Of a DNA stretch of 64,000 bases, positions 11,397 through 22,446 are shown piece after piece. The notes below the pieces were generated by a model, which ran no database searches, had not been told where the DNA came from, and worked only from the letters and a program-made list of their open reading frames with translations. Both the position numbers and the translations under genes were made by a program. Every line of letters starts with the position of its first letter. Within the stretch, counting starts at the first letter, position 1. Origin of the DNA: Spirometra erinaceieuropaei (lineage: Eukaryota > Platyhelminthes > Cestoda > Diphyllobothriidea > Diphyllobothriidae); assembly GCA_902702965.1 (NCBI GenBank), contig CACRXP010000426.1, positions 495,067 to 559,066 on the forward strand. Direction: 5' to 3'.

Positions 11397-13284
11397 CTGA
11401 TAATGAAAAACAAGAAGATAGTAGGAAGAAAACGCCGAAAAAATAAAGCCAAAAAGAATGGCGAAAGTTCAAAAGACATCAAAAGAAAGACACCATTTCG
11501 GTACGTCGTTTTTATAAAGCTCAAATGTACTGGAGCAAAATCTTTTACTTGAGGACAAGAGGGGGTTTTAGTAAAACAAACGAAATTAGAATTCCAATAC
11601 ACGGTATGTCTCCCTGGCAGAATTTGGGTTCGTAATAAGTGTCAAATTATGAAGTAAAAACTCCCGGAAGTCGTTAAATCGGTTAAATATCCATTATTTT
11701 CTGATACTATTTGAAACTTAAATGTGAATTTTACAGACGGAATTTGCGTCTCATGAAAAACCCAAACGTCCCACCTCCCAAACTACAAATGAATGTTATA
11801 TCACCGAATGGAAATAATTAACCTGAACATTTTCATATGTACCGCCCATGTAATTTCCGTATTCATCGAGACAGAAACGATGGAATGCTTAATTTCGTAC
11901 GGCCGACGACGACTCGCTCCTATTTAGCATGATCGGGAGTTAGAGTCCGTCGCATGATCGGAAATTTCCATCTACATGGATTTCCTATTTATCATGGTCC
12001 GCAAAGAGCATCAGAAAAAACTGAAAAGTATTCATCACTCATTGCTGGAATGTTGGTCTGCAATCCGCATTTGAACTGAGTTCGAGTTCACGGTCAGTAA
12101 AAATGTCAGACGAACAGGTGGTTGACGAGATTTTGTAATCAATTACACTTCAAGAACGAAGTGTTCAGGCAACTGTAATGACATGAGACGACTTCACTTA
12201 TTCGACCCAGAAACCGATGAGGGGAAAAATAAGCCGTATTTATTTTTCGAGGTGAGTAATTCTTACCATAACCGGACAAACTCTGTTCAAATATTTGTAG
12301 CAGACGCCCAAATGATAAGTATCTTGTATAATCCGTCCACTGATCAGCGGCCTTTTGAAAGATCCACGTCTTACACAAGGGCTTCACACTCCATCCAACA
12401 CTGTACTCACTCTCTTTTGCAGTGGACTTGACTCTCATAGTCCGCCAGGATTGGAGAGGGCAGAGAGAGGGTGAGTTCGCTATAGTTTGACCCCGGTACT
12501 TAGTTCCTGCATTACAAACAAATAGGCGGCCTTTTATATTAGTTCCATGTCGCATGATCAGTAACATTGTTGGGGCTCCCTTTTAATGTTGTCTTTGGGA
12601 CACTTTCACCAATGTGATGTCCGCGACCCCTCACCGTGATCTCCTACGCGTGAAACAGCATGAATCAAATCGTGTGGAGTATGTGTGGACAGATAATGTT
12701 TTACTGTCAACAACCATCACACTAATCCCCTTCAGTCGTCTCGAACCTGTTTTTTCATAGGAACCTGACAGACGGATGAAGAGTGAACAGAGGTGGATGT
12801 CATGCAGGTAGTCCTTTTTTAAATAAGTAGCTGACATCCTCAAACAACTTAGAATTGCGTGGCATATTTATGACAAAATGGAGTACTAGGTGGCAAGTGA
12901 GACGAAATAGGCCATGTTGTTGGATGTTTCTGGATCATACCCGGACTCCTAATCAGAGACGAGGGGGGTGGGATTAACAGGCTTATGCAGTGGGGCGATT
13001 CAGTTCCCGAAAATGGCGTTCTGCCGACGGCGTCTCGTGTCTAGTGGTTGGCCGCCTCAGTTAAATATGCGCGCTCAACACTCGGTGGCCGGTGATTGGA
13101 GCGCGGCGTGTCAACCAATAAGAACCGCATCCTGTAAACAGTGTAACACCTTCGCGTCCTACTCTATCCACTCGTCTCTGCTGAGAGGTTCCGGTGAGGG
13201 AATAACTGCGGTGCATAACTCCCGCACGAAAGCAGTTCTGTACATTTCTTCCCCGGCAGTTATTTGCATATTTACATAAAATTA
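11397..13284. other. Intron of the TRPA1-like gene, nothing recognised
   Basis: No family member or domain recognised. The short frames of both strands overlap and carry no motif. Confidence 0.45.
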
Positions 13285-13690
13285 ATCTAGCTTCTGCTCC
13301 CCTTCCATATAGTAAGAGAATACAAGCACTTTGATAAACGTCTCGCAAACGTAGAAAGTACCTTTAATGTTGGAAGTTAAAGTAGGCGCATTGATGGGTA
13401 CTGACGGGCTGCCTACTAACAAGTTACTTTCTCGAATTCCATGTTTGTCGATCGAGTACGTTTTGTTCGCAGTTTCCTTGACTCCTCCTTACGCGTATGA
13501 AACTTGCTTTGTGGACTTGGAACAGCCTTGAGTAGCCATAAAGTTCACCTACAAGACAGGTCTTCTGCTGAAATCTATAAGGATCAGCGATGCCCAAAAG
13601 ATGGCTGAAATTTACGTTTAGAGTTAACTGTAGTGCGGACGCGCCTTCGTCTCCCGCTTGCCATTGGCAAATTGGTAGGTAGAAGCACGC
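13285..13690 (+). repeat. R2 repeat, first copy
   Basis: Shares a long colinear similarity with 15845-16200: 'ttaatctag', 'caagcactttgata', 'gatcgagtacgttttg', 'gtcttctgctgaaat' and 'agtgcggacgc' occur in the same order in both. Non-coding and of unknown type. The two copies flank the trinucleotide tract and a complete palindromic element. Confidence 0.65.
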
Positions 13691-13873
13691 AGACCGGCCC
13701 TCAAGGACTCAGGTAAAAGGGAATTCCAATGAGTTAGCATTTTGAAATACTTACTACAACTTGACTCGCAGCCCCGAAGATTTAGTCACCAAGCCATTCG
13801 ACAGTTTTGCGAGTAGTCAATAATAGCATTGGTCTTATTAATGACATTGTCACTAGTAATGCTGCAACCACCT

Positions 13874-13874
<1 letters not shown>

Positions 13875-13927
<53 letters not shown>

Positions 13928-13928
13928 T

Positions 13929-13976
<48 letters not shown>

Positions 13977-13983
13977 CACCACC
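13875..13983 (+). repeat. (ACT)n / (ACC)n microsatellite
   Basis: About 109 bases of ACT units, with one ATT interruption near 13927, ending in a short ACC run. All six frames stay open here, so any long frame across it is an artefact. Confidence 0.97.
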
Positions 13984-14370
13984 ATTAATACAATATCTCA
14001 ATGCTTTTACTGCTAATATGACTACCAGTGCAAGTATGTTTGCTATCTCGCGAAGTGCTAACCGAAATTTTGAAAGTTGCCTTCAATCCAAAAATAATAT
14101 TTAATTAGGGTCGTCACATTAATTATCCTTTAGCGTAATGCTAAGGTAATTCAGTCAAATCGAGATGCGGGTTTTCGAATCAGCTTCTAGGTCTTATGCA
14201 AAAACAACACTGCAAGAATTGCAATTTAAATGGCATGCATTTTCTACATTAAGTTCCAATGTCCTTATAAATTCAAATAAGTGATGTGGAAATCATGCAC
14301 TAAAATATTCTTTCTTGTTCTTACTTGATAGCAAATCACGTCTTCAGTTTTCCAACTGGAAAAGAGAGTA

Positions 14371-15354
14371 TGCAGTTGGTTGGCTAACTCATGAAGTGTC
14401 AGCCGAAATTCCCAAATGCGTTTTCGTTTCGGAAAAATAACTAAGTAGGGTTCTCAAAAACTCATTATGCAGCGTGGTTCTATAAGAATTCTGTTACAAA
14501 CAGTTCGAAAAAACTTGTTTCCGGTTGCATATAAAAACTATACTCTTTAAAAAATAACTACTCATTTAGCATGCACTTTTCTCATTTATGTTGGATGCTG
14601 TTAAAAATTCAATTATGTTTCGTGAAAAACATGTATAAAAGTATTCATTCACTTGCTCATTTGGTATAAAATGGCGTCTTCTTCCAATATGATACTCGTA
14701 GGAAGAGTATAATTTAGCCTTAACAAAGTTTCTGATTGTGAGATTTTATAAGATCGTGAAATGATCATTCACGAAACTTCATGCCCATGCAGTTACCACT
14801 GTGGCTTGTAAAGTTAACAATATGGCTTAAATCCACTGCCAAGTTTTATAAAATCCATGTGGTCTCCTCTCAATACCGTAGAGAAATGTATGGTTTTCCG
14901 TACGCGCAAAATATACGGCTTATAGATCTGAAAGCCTGAATACAAGTATAATGGCAGGTCAGGGTTTAAAATTATTCGGGAGTTGGAAAAGTGTTTAAAA
15001 CGCTTATTATATTTTTCCTTTGAGTATGAAATTTAAAGGAAACGTAACCTTTTACAGAATAAGTGGAAAAATGAATATTTTTATGTGTTTTTTATGAAAT
15101 ATAAATGAATGTTGAAGGACCTCGAAAGTCAATAAGAAAAATGTATGTCACATAAGTAATCATTTTTTACAGAGTATGGTTTTTGCCTGTAGTCGGAAAG
15201 AAGTTCTTTCGAAAGCCGACATCCTGAGGTAAATGAAATATTATAGAACTACGCTGCATCATGATTTGTCTGACAAGCTCACTTGATTAATTTTTCCGAA
15301 AAAACGCATTTTCTAGTGTTGGTTGACATTTCATGCGTTAGCCCACCTGCTGTA
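14371..15354 (+). mobile_element. Complete palindromic mariner-like element (M2)
   Basis: The left end has 'cagttggttggctaactcat' and the right end 'gttagcccacctgctgta'. The two arms, each about 400 bp, are reverse complements of one another: for example 'gcatgcacttttctcat' on the left mirrors 'aagaaaaatgtatg' on the right, and 'attcaattatgtttcgtga' mirrors 'gaaatataaatgaat'. A middle of about 250 bp is not palindromic and includes 'gttaacaatatggcttaaat' and 'tccgtacgcgcaaaatatac'. No coding capacity. The TA next to the right end and the CAGT-type ends suggest a Tc1/mariner-derived non-autonomous element. It lies in the intron between exons 7 and 8. Confidence 0.8.
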
Positions 15355-15499
15355 AGTCGTTAAGCCAATCTTTTTCAATTCCCGAATAATCCATTGCCCC
15401 ATCCGCTGCCATACTTGCATCCAGGTTTCCAAACTACCTGCTGTGAATATATCGTTAACGGGACGTCACAGATCTCTTTTCCCTTTTAGGACGTTGTCA

Positions 15500-15830
15500 T
15501 ATTGGCCTCATACAATTGTGCAGTAGATGTTGATCAGGTGGTATACTTTAAAAGTGGCATTACTTAAGCTGCTGCTGTGCTTCTGTATTAATGGACATTT
15601 CACAGTCTTAGAAGAATATTTTTGTGCATTTTTTCTAAATGAACTGTATAGATTCATAAGGGCACATATAGTCAATAGGGGAAAAACCGTACTACATGGG
15701 TAATTATTTTTACAGGAGTGCATTTTCTGTAGACGGTCGGAAAACAGCGCATTCGAAATCCACCATCCTGGCTGGGCTGAAAAATCTTAGGATTGTTCTG
15801 CATAATATTCAGTATTATAACATTGTCTAG
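15500..15830 (+). mobile_element. Diverged partial arm of the palindromic element (M10)
   Basis: Follows the right-arm order ('agggcacatatagtcaatag', 'ttatttttacag', 'tagacggtcggaaa', 'ccaccatcctg', 'tgcataatattcagtattat') but with many changes and no terminal repeat. It abuts the second R2 copy. Confidence 0.45.
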
Positions 15831-15844
15831 CATATTCAAGTTAA

Positions 15845-16200
15845 ATTAATCTAGTTTTGCCTCCTTTCCATTGGTTAACAGAATTCAAGCACTTTATCAC
15901 GTGTCTCGGAAATGCAGACACCGCATTGCATGTCCCAAGTTAAAGTTTGCGCATTTTTGGTTGCCGACGACTGGCCTGACAACCAATAAAGTTCGCAAAT
16001 TCGACGTTTTACGATCGAGTACGTTTTGCCCATACTCCCCTTGATTCCTACTGACACGAACAAAATTCCTTTTGTAGAGGTCACCTACAGAACAAATCTT
16101 TTGCTGAAGTCGACGAGGATTATCGATATGCCCAGGTCAGTTGAGCCTTACATATGGATTTGAATAAAGTGCGGACGCATCTTCATTTTCCGCATGCCGC
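15845..16200 (+). repeat. R2 repeat, second copy
   Basis: Colinear with 13285-13690 (see there): 'ttaatctagttttgcctcc', 'caagcactttatca', 'gatcgagtacgttttgcc', 'cttttgctgaagt', 'agtgcggacgc'. Same orientation, roughly 2.5 kb apart. Confidence 0.65.
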
Positions 16201-16479
16201 AGACATGTGGGTTGGCTATTCCACACGAACCAGTCTTAACTTATCCACATAGAGGGAGTTTCCATTCGAAAGGAACAACTACGATTTGGATCACAGCCCT
16301 GAGGAAGTTACGTATCAAGTCACCGGTAGTAGCACTGCCTTTAATGATGCTGCTATCATTGGTACCGTTGCGACCACTACTAGTTCGAACATCATTGCCG
16401 ACTATTTCCGCTGTGTGCTCTACAGAAAGATGAGATCAGGCACGGTGACTTGTGCATGAATGACTTTATGGCGATAGTA

Positions 16480-17044
16480 AACTTGCGCGGAATCTGCCGC
16501 ACTCCTTCCCCCCTCGCTCACGTGAGCCTGCTATCAAGGCTAAGTCAGGGGGACCGGAGGCGGGACCAGGAGTAGGTGGCTGGCGCGGCCGCACCTGCAC
16601 CTGGGCGTACCACCACACCCCTGGTGAACATCAAACACCTGACCAGGATTTTAACCAAAAAATGTGGGTCAGAAAGAGAAGGATAAGACAAGTAACTGGG
16701 CGACCATGCACGCGACCTGTATACCCAGCGGGAGCGCAAGCGCATTTACTGGCAGGGAACAAGGTGCCAGTGCACAGCAAACTGCATAGATCATGGTTTG
16801 CCGAATCATGGCATGGCAGATGCACGCAGTCCTTAAATCCTTGCCAGATTCACTGGTTCTTCTACCGCCACCATTACGAATGCCTTCCACTTCTATTACG
16901 ACAACCGCTGCAAGTACTACCTGCATTATTACTTCAATACTGCTTAGACTATTGTTGTCTTCGCCGCCGCCGCTGCTGCTGCCACAACAAACACATTCAA
17001 ACCAAAGTAGTTGGTACACATCAACAACAGGTCCGCGACCAGAC
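16480..17044. other. GC-rich intronic segment, unassigned
   Basis: Base composition changes sharply to GC-rich ('gctggcgcggccgcacctgc') for about 350 bases, then to CTx-rich triplets toward 17000. It may be another dispersed repeat but no second copy was found in the window. The minus-strand frame here is a read-through from exon 7 into intron. Confidence 0.4.
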
Positions 17045-17379
17045 CTTCTGAAACTGCTGCCCTTGGCGATGAGCAGACTGACGATTCGAGCATGTCCATT
17101 GAGGGCAGCAATGTGTAGAGGAAGACGGCCCCTGTCGTCGGGCGTGTTCATTGCCCAGAGACCGTGAGCTGTGCGCAGGAGACTCTCGCAGGTCTTCAGA
17201 CAGCCCTTGTGAGCGGCCAAATGCAGTGGCGTCTCCCGTTCATTGTTCTGAGCGGTGCAGCTGGCACCCAGATCGACGAGCTCCACTGTGAGGCTGAGTT
17301 GACAATCTTTCGTGGCGTAGTGGAGGGCTGTGCAACCGAATTCATCCTTCTCCTCAAGCAGTAAAGGGAAAAGGCCATG
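17045..17379 (-). CDS. TRPA1: TRPA1-like channel, exon 7 of those seen (three ankyrin repeats)
   Basis: Minus-strand exon of 335 nt, codons 451-561 plus two bases. I place the acceptor at 'gccaacag|catggcc' (17379), because the frame then reads HGLFPLLLEEKDEFG into the first repeat; 'cttgag|gagaag' is an in-frame alternative. The donor is 'agaag|gtctgg' (17045). Repeats: GCTALHYATKD, RETPLHLAAHKGCLKTCESL and GRLPLHIAALNGHARIVSLL. These match the central TRPA1 run in which a GCTPLHYA repeat is followed by a KTPLHFAA repeat and a GMTPLHLAAKNGH repeat with the same spacing. This is the best-conserved exon of the set and the strongest single argument for TRPA1 over a generic ankyrin protein. Confidence 0.88.
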
Positions 17380-18636
17380 CTGTTGGCGCGTCGGGGTTGT
17401 GGCAGTGGTGGGGTGAAAAAGAGAAAGGAGGATGATGAGGTTGAATGGCTTTCAGGTTTTATTGTCCAGACATCTTTCTATGCGCATGTGTATGGGCCAA
17501 CTTCTAACCAGATGATTAATACGCGGCTGCAGCAAGTGAAGTCAAAGAAAGGGTGGCTCTACTTGAGGAATGCAATTTAAATGAACCTAGAACACTCAGT
17601 GAGCGAGAATTGATGTTAAGATGATCTGACATCACTTCACTGGAGATTTTCCGTTCACAAATTGCGATAATGTAATTAGTTTTGACGCGGCTACATTCTG
17701 AATAAGTCATGCTTACCATCATCCACCGCCTACCTTCTAAAATATTCCCTGATGAGAGACTTCCCGAGGCGCGTGTACTCAGATAATCCAGGAGTACCAT
17801 CATATCGAGGTGACATTCATCAGTCTGTATGGCATCTTGCCTGCTATGAACTCAGATTTGGAAATGGCGTTTCCCTCTGATTATAATAAATGGACAACGG
17901 ATCAAATGAATCCTAGATCCATAGGGAACCGTTGCATTTAAAACCACTGCACGAGTTTCGTGTGTCCTTCATGGTGTTTCTCAACTTTTGACAGTCAACG
18001 GGCGGAGATATTGCCTTGCGTTATTTCCATTAAAACTCTTTTTCTAAAAAAACCTTCCTGCTAGTGGTGGAAGGAAGCAGTTTCATGAAGTTGCAGTCAT
18101 TAACACCATTTTCGGTATCCCTTTCCCTCGAAATGTTACGGCATTTTGCTGGCTTGGGATATTGAGATCGTGTTTTTTTGCAGTTCTATTTATCCCCAGG
18201 ACTGGGTACAAGTGTGAGACTGGACTAACGTTTGAAGTTAGCTCAACTTGTTGAATATCTGTAAAACACCCAAATTTGAAAAATTCCAAGATTCTCGATC
18301 GTCATGCTAATTTCATGCGCATGCTTTCATGAGTTCGAATCCTGCTGAGGTCAGTAAGTTTTTCACATATTTACCCCTTGGGCTTATTTATTTATTAATC
18401 ATAAAAATAATAGTCCTTCGAATGAGAGGGGAAATTGTGGCCCGACGTTCAAGACGACTGAGGTCTACCGGCAACTTATAAAGTCAGCGGTTTGCACTTT
18501 TCAATGACTTACAACACCAATGTCGACAGCGGTTATGCAGCTTCAGTCAGTCTAATTTCATTGTGCTTGTCTGCAATGATGCTGGAACTCCCCGTGGACA
18601 AGAAGTCAATACGAATGCTGGAACGAGAGCTTCATT
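17380..18636. other. Intron of the TRPA1-like gene, nothing recognised
   Basis: No supported coding or repeat feature. Confidence 0.45.
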
Positions 18637-18690
18637 AGCCTGCCGTTTCGGATTCTCACCGAATCCATCACCAGAGTCAGTATTTATAGG
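18637..18690 (-). ncRNA. Hammerhead-like 3' hairpin (copy f), Penelope remnant
   Basis: On the minus strand CTGGTGA is followed by one T, GGATTC, the loop GGTGA, GAATCC and GAAACGGCAGGC. The six-base stem is perfect (18661-18666 with 18650-18655). The core has G at the third A position of CUGA, so catalysis would not be expected. A TATA-like tatttatag (minus: ctataaata) lies at 18681-18689. Confidence 0.4.
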
Positions 18691-20328
18691 GTTACTTGCT
18701 ATGTCATTGTAAGCTTTTATGCATTAACTGCTCCCGAATGAATTGCAAACACTTGCGCGTGATGTAATAAGGGCCTGATTGACCTATGCGACCTTACGCT
18801 CTAAAATGCAATACTAAACGTACTGATGTTGTTCCTCTATAAACAACTGTGAAGGGACCCATCATCACGTGCTCACCGTTACTTCCGAACATGTGGCAAG
18901 ATAATCTTTGTGCAGCTCACTTACTGCTTAAAGGTAATTTAGAATCGGAAGTGGATGAACCTCAGCAATGTAAACAATGTGACACCATTTATACAATCAT
19001 TCATCTACTCATTCATGATCATAGAACATGACCTAACATTAAGCACTGATAGCGGAAACTGCTGCAACATAGAGGGCCGCTCTAAAACAACGCACGACTT
19101 TGTCCCCGAACATTCTGGGTTGCTTTTACGGAGAAAACTCCTTTTTATCAACAAAAAAATGGTATACCTACGATTACAGTTTCTGATTCTATTTAAATTT
19201 ATTAATCCCTGACCAGTCTTATAACATATGAACGTATTATGAACGTATTATTATTACGTCCCTACAACACACCTCAACTCTTAGTCTGGCGATTCATCGA
19301 TGCCTACATTTGTTCTCTTATCTTATATTGCTCTCCTGTCATTTTTCCTGCATTGCTCAAAAAAGATCTTTTAATTTTAAAATGAGTCCTCCAAATGTTC
19401 TCTTATGCCGCTGGTGTTTCACATCTATTTTAGTCGATGTTATCCTGCAACGACACTTCAATTCGGTCAAGCAATTTGCTGGTCGGATTATATATGAAGT
19501 TGTCCATCCCATGCATTCCGATCTTATTTCTGTTAAGCCTTCCCTCCCGATGCGCCGCGGCTACCGATTAATCACTTGTCGCACATCGGCATATCAAGAT
19601 TCTGTATTACCATTTCTGGCGCGCTATCTGACGTGTGAAAAGATTGAAATACAGAAGCTAAGACTTGAACTCTCCCCATAATACTCGTTCCTTTTATGTT
19701 AAACTTTTTGACTCTTGAGTAATCTATTAGCTTTTTTACTGCCCACAGTGAAAAGAGTCAATTTTTGCGGAAAATTTTGAATTTAGGATTTAACAATTTA
19801 GCGTATTCCTCTCTCTCTTATGAAATTTATAATTCGGGTGGCGTCTGTATCGGCGAAAGCAAGCTTGATCTCCTTTGCTTAAAGCAATCGTATCTCTAGC
19901 ACTATCAAACCCGGAAAATTGCATTGATTTCACGCAGCAAGGTCGTGAAACACATGATCGGACGTCACGAACGTGATTTTGTGCCAGGCTTCATAAAACA
20001 CGCATTTCTATTTCTAAGCAACGAAATTGTGCCGGAAATATTTATCATGCCTTTTCATTTAGTTGACGGTCCATTTTGTGAAAGTGTTCTGACTGATTTC
20101 ACGTTGGTTAGTGATTTTTCGTTAATTTAGACATATTTAATGAGATAAGTATTCAACCGTAAGTGCTATAAGCTCGTTATGTGAAATATTAAATAATGAA
20201 TACATTTTTATCCTGGCGAATACAAACTTCACTTCTGCTATGAGGCCTGGCCTTGGCACTGCTACCGGCATCAGGCCTTGCCGATACGGTTGTCTAATTT
20301 GCATTAAGTACAGACGACAATCATTCAC
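18691..20328. other. Intron of the TRPA1-like gene, nothing recognised
   Basis: A 123-codon plus-strand frame at 19310-19681 has no recognisable motif. AT-rich, no matched repeat. Confidence 0.4.
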
Positions 20329-20532
20329 CTTTGTGATGTGTTCCCAGAGCTTTTCGTCCCTGAGGGCACCAGAAATTATGGCCAGATGAAGGATATTGCG
20401 TGATGACTCATCCAGAGCATGCAGGTCGGCACCCAACTGGATGAGAGTGAGGGCCGCGGCGGTGGCACAATTCTTGATCGCGAGTAACAACGGGGTACAA
20501 CCTGACCAGTCCCGTAACTCCATCGGTGAAAG
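20329..20532 (-). CDS. TRPA1: TRPA1-like channel, exon 6 of those seen
   Basis: Minus-strand exon of 204 nt (68 codons, 383-450), acceptor 'cctcctttccag' at 20532, donor 'acaaag|gtgaat' at 20329, phase 0 at both ends. It encodes LSPMELRDWSGCTPLLLAIK, then the start of a second repeat with LDESSRNILHLAIISGAL. This reproduces the TRPA1 signature in which a GRSPLILA repeat is followed by a D-x-x-x-RNFLHL repeat; the spacing across the junction with the previous exon is identical. The RN[IF]LHL form is unusual among ankyrin repeats, which helps the family call. The segment between LHLAI and the next exon (RDEKLWEHITK) matches in position the longer linker seen in TRPA1. Confidence 0.87.
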
Positions 20533-20897
20533 CTGGAAAGGAGGAGGAACGGCATCAGTGAACCAGGCAGAGACCGCTAACTGTTCACCAGGAAAACATT
20601 TATAAAAAGCAGACATTGCCACTTCTGAGCCTGGATGAAAAGAGATTAAGTCTTCAAAAATCCAGCCAGTTTCGTCAAGTTTTTTCTCCGTTCTATTTAA
20701 TGACTGCATTTAGATAAGACTCCAAAGCAAATGTCGATCTGTCGAGTGAACGATCTCATGAAAAGTTGGCCGAAATTCTTAAATGCGTTTTCGATTAGGA
20801 AGGATTACTTGGTTGCGGTTGTAATACTGATTATCTTGCGACAAAATCTTATAACATTTCAGACTCAGTAGGATGTCAGTTTTGGAATACACTGCTT

Positions 20898-21598
20898 TTG
20901 AAGCAAGCAAGGACAGCAGAATTTAATGGCACCACAAAATTTCGCGACCGCTTCTCAACTGCTGCCGGTCGTTGCATAACAGAAATAACAAGTGAGAAAG
21001 GTACAAAGGTTTGAATTTCGACAGAGAAAATCGATGTAAAACAGCAAGGTCAACGTGTACTGTGCGTAGACTAATCGATAAAATGGTAACTTCAAAATTC
21101 AACATAGGAATGAAAATGGGGAACTAGGCATGCCGAGGGATTTCGAAACTCAAAAGGGGCTCGGGTCTACCAGGGCAAGCTGAGGTTGACCACGTGGTCT
21201 AACTGTTTACATAGGTCGGGTTTCTCCCGCCGTATATAGGCTGCCTCCAGGTAACGCAATAACCGAGTAGTTCGTGCTCGAACTAATACTCGAAAAGACG
21301 TCTTAGGGTCAACCGAATGGCCACTATCAAGGAGATGTTTTGTAATGGAAGACCGTGGAGTCCTGTTCTCCTGCTTTAGAAGCCATTTGGGCAGGTGCTC
21401 AACTGCTCTGGCTGCCAGTTGCCTTTGCGTTCGTCCAATGTACTTGCATCCACAAGTACATGTAAATTCGTAAACACAATTTGACGTGGCGTGCAACGAC
21501 CAGCAGCAGTTGAGAAGCGGTCGCGAAATTTTGTGGTGCCATTAAATTCTGCTGTCCTTGCTTTCTTCAAATTCATTCCGGGGAAATATTCATTCAAA
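20898..21598 (-). mobile_element. Penelope-like element inserted in M3, 12-bp target duplication
   Basis: The insert is bounded by direct copies of aatacactgctt (20886-20897 and 21599-21610). Its two ends carry a 71-bp inverted repeat (20906-20976 and 21492-21562) with about one mismatch. Inverted terminal pieces plus a variable target duplication are typical of Penelope-like insertions. The element is read on the minus strand and is 5'-truncated, keeping only the C-terminal nuclease part. Confidence 0.8.
21167..21562 (-). pseudogene. GIY-YIG nuclease C-terminus of a Penelope-like element
   Basis: Two minus-strand frames joined by a frameshift near 21490. The upstream one reads KARTAEFNGTTKFRDRFSTA; the downstream one reads SNCVYEFTCTCGCKYIGRTQ, RQLAARAVEHLPKWL, RTPRSSITKHLLDSGHSVDP, and ends LDHVVNLSLPW. 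The motifs are the GIY-YIG set: CVYEFTC, KYIGRT, an Arg in RQLAAR, and the SGH segment near the end. The reverse-transcriptase domain is missing. In Penelope elements this nuclease nicks the target DNA. The copy is dead (5' truncation and frameshift), but the nuclease half is nearly intact, so it is younger than the element it landed in. Confidence 0.8.
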
Positions 21599-22446
21599 AA
21601 TACACTGCTTCTCAATCTCCTGTAGAAACCGTACTGGGTAAATAATGACTACTTAAGTAGCATGCATTTTTCCCATTGATTTTCGATGGTCTTGCATATT
21701 CAATTATATCTTATAGAAAACATGAACAAACATAGGCTTTTCTTAAGTCAATTAATAGAGGACCCCGTATTCTTTACATTTTATACTCAAGGCGGGAGTA
21801 TACTTAGGTTTTGAAAAAGTTTCTAATTATGAGATTTTTAAGACCGCGCAAAGTCCATTCACATAGCACCATACCTCGTCGTTTATTATAGCTCCTCATG
21901 AAATGTACAACACAGTCCGCATTCATTGTAAAATTTTATGGACTCTCTATGATACCTTTTTAATGTTGTAGAAAAATATGTAATTTTGTTTACGCGGAAC
22001 GTATGCACCTTGTAGACTGAAATCACTTAGCGCTAATGCAACGAATGACCGGGCTTCAAATTATTCGGGAATTAGAAGGCTTTCTAAAAACCCAATTATA
22101 GTCCTTCCTTGAGTATAAAAGATAAAGACGACGTGATTTTCTATTAATTAACCGAAAGAAAACACATTTTTGTTAATGTTTTCTAAAGATATATTTGAAT
22201 TTGCAAGACCGTCGAAAATCAATGGGAAAATACATGCTACTTAAGTAGTCATTTTTTACTCAGTACGGTTTCTACCGGAGATTGAGAAGCAGTGTATTTC
22301 AAAGCTGACATCCTACTGAGTCTGAAATGTTATAAGATTTTGCCGCAAGATAATCAGCATTACAACCGCGACCAAGTAATCTTTCCTGATCGAAAACGCA
22401 CCGAAGAATTTCTGCCAACAGTTCATGAGATCGGTCACTCACTGTA

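Larger units (their letters stand above)
20735..22446 (+). mobile_element. Palindromic mariner-like element (M3) split by a Penelope insertion
   Basis: The left end 'gatctcatgaaaagttggcc' and right end 'ccaacagttcatgagatcgg' are reverse complements, and the right end finishes cactcactg next to TA (22445-22446). Without the 701-bp insert at 20898-21598 the element is about 1 kb, like the other complete copies. Its ends differ more from the consensus than those of M6 and M7, so it is an older or separate subfamily. Confidence 0.78.

Noticed and set aside
13782..14104. Poly-Val, poly-Ser, poly-Thr and poly-Leu frames on both strands
   Set aside because: All are translations of the ACT/ACC microsatellite.
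16669..17044. Extension of the minus-strand ankyrin frame beyond 17045
   Set aside because: After the donor at 17045 the sequence turns into low-complexity Val/Gly and GC-rich text with no ankyrin pattern, and the next exon needs the donor there.
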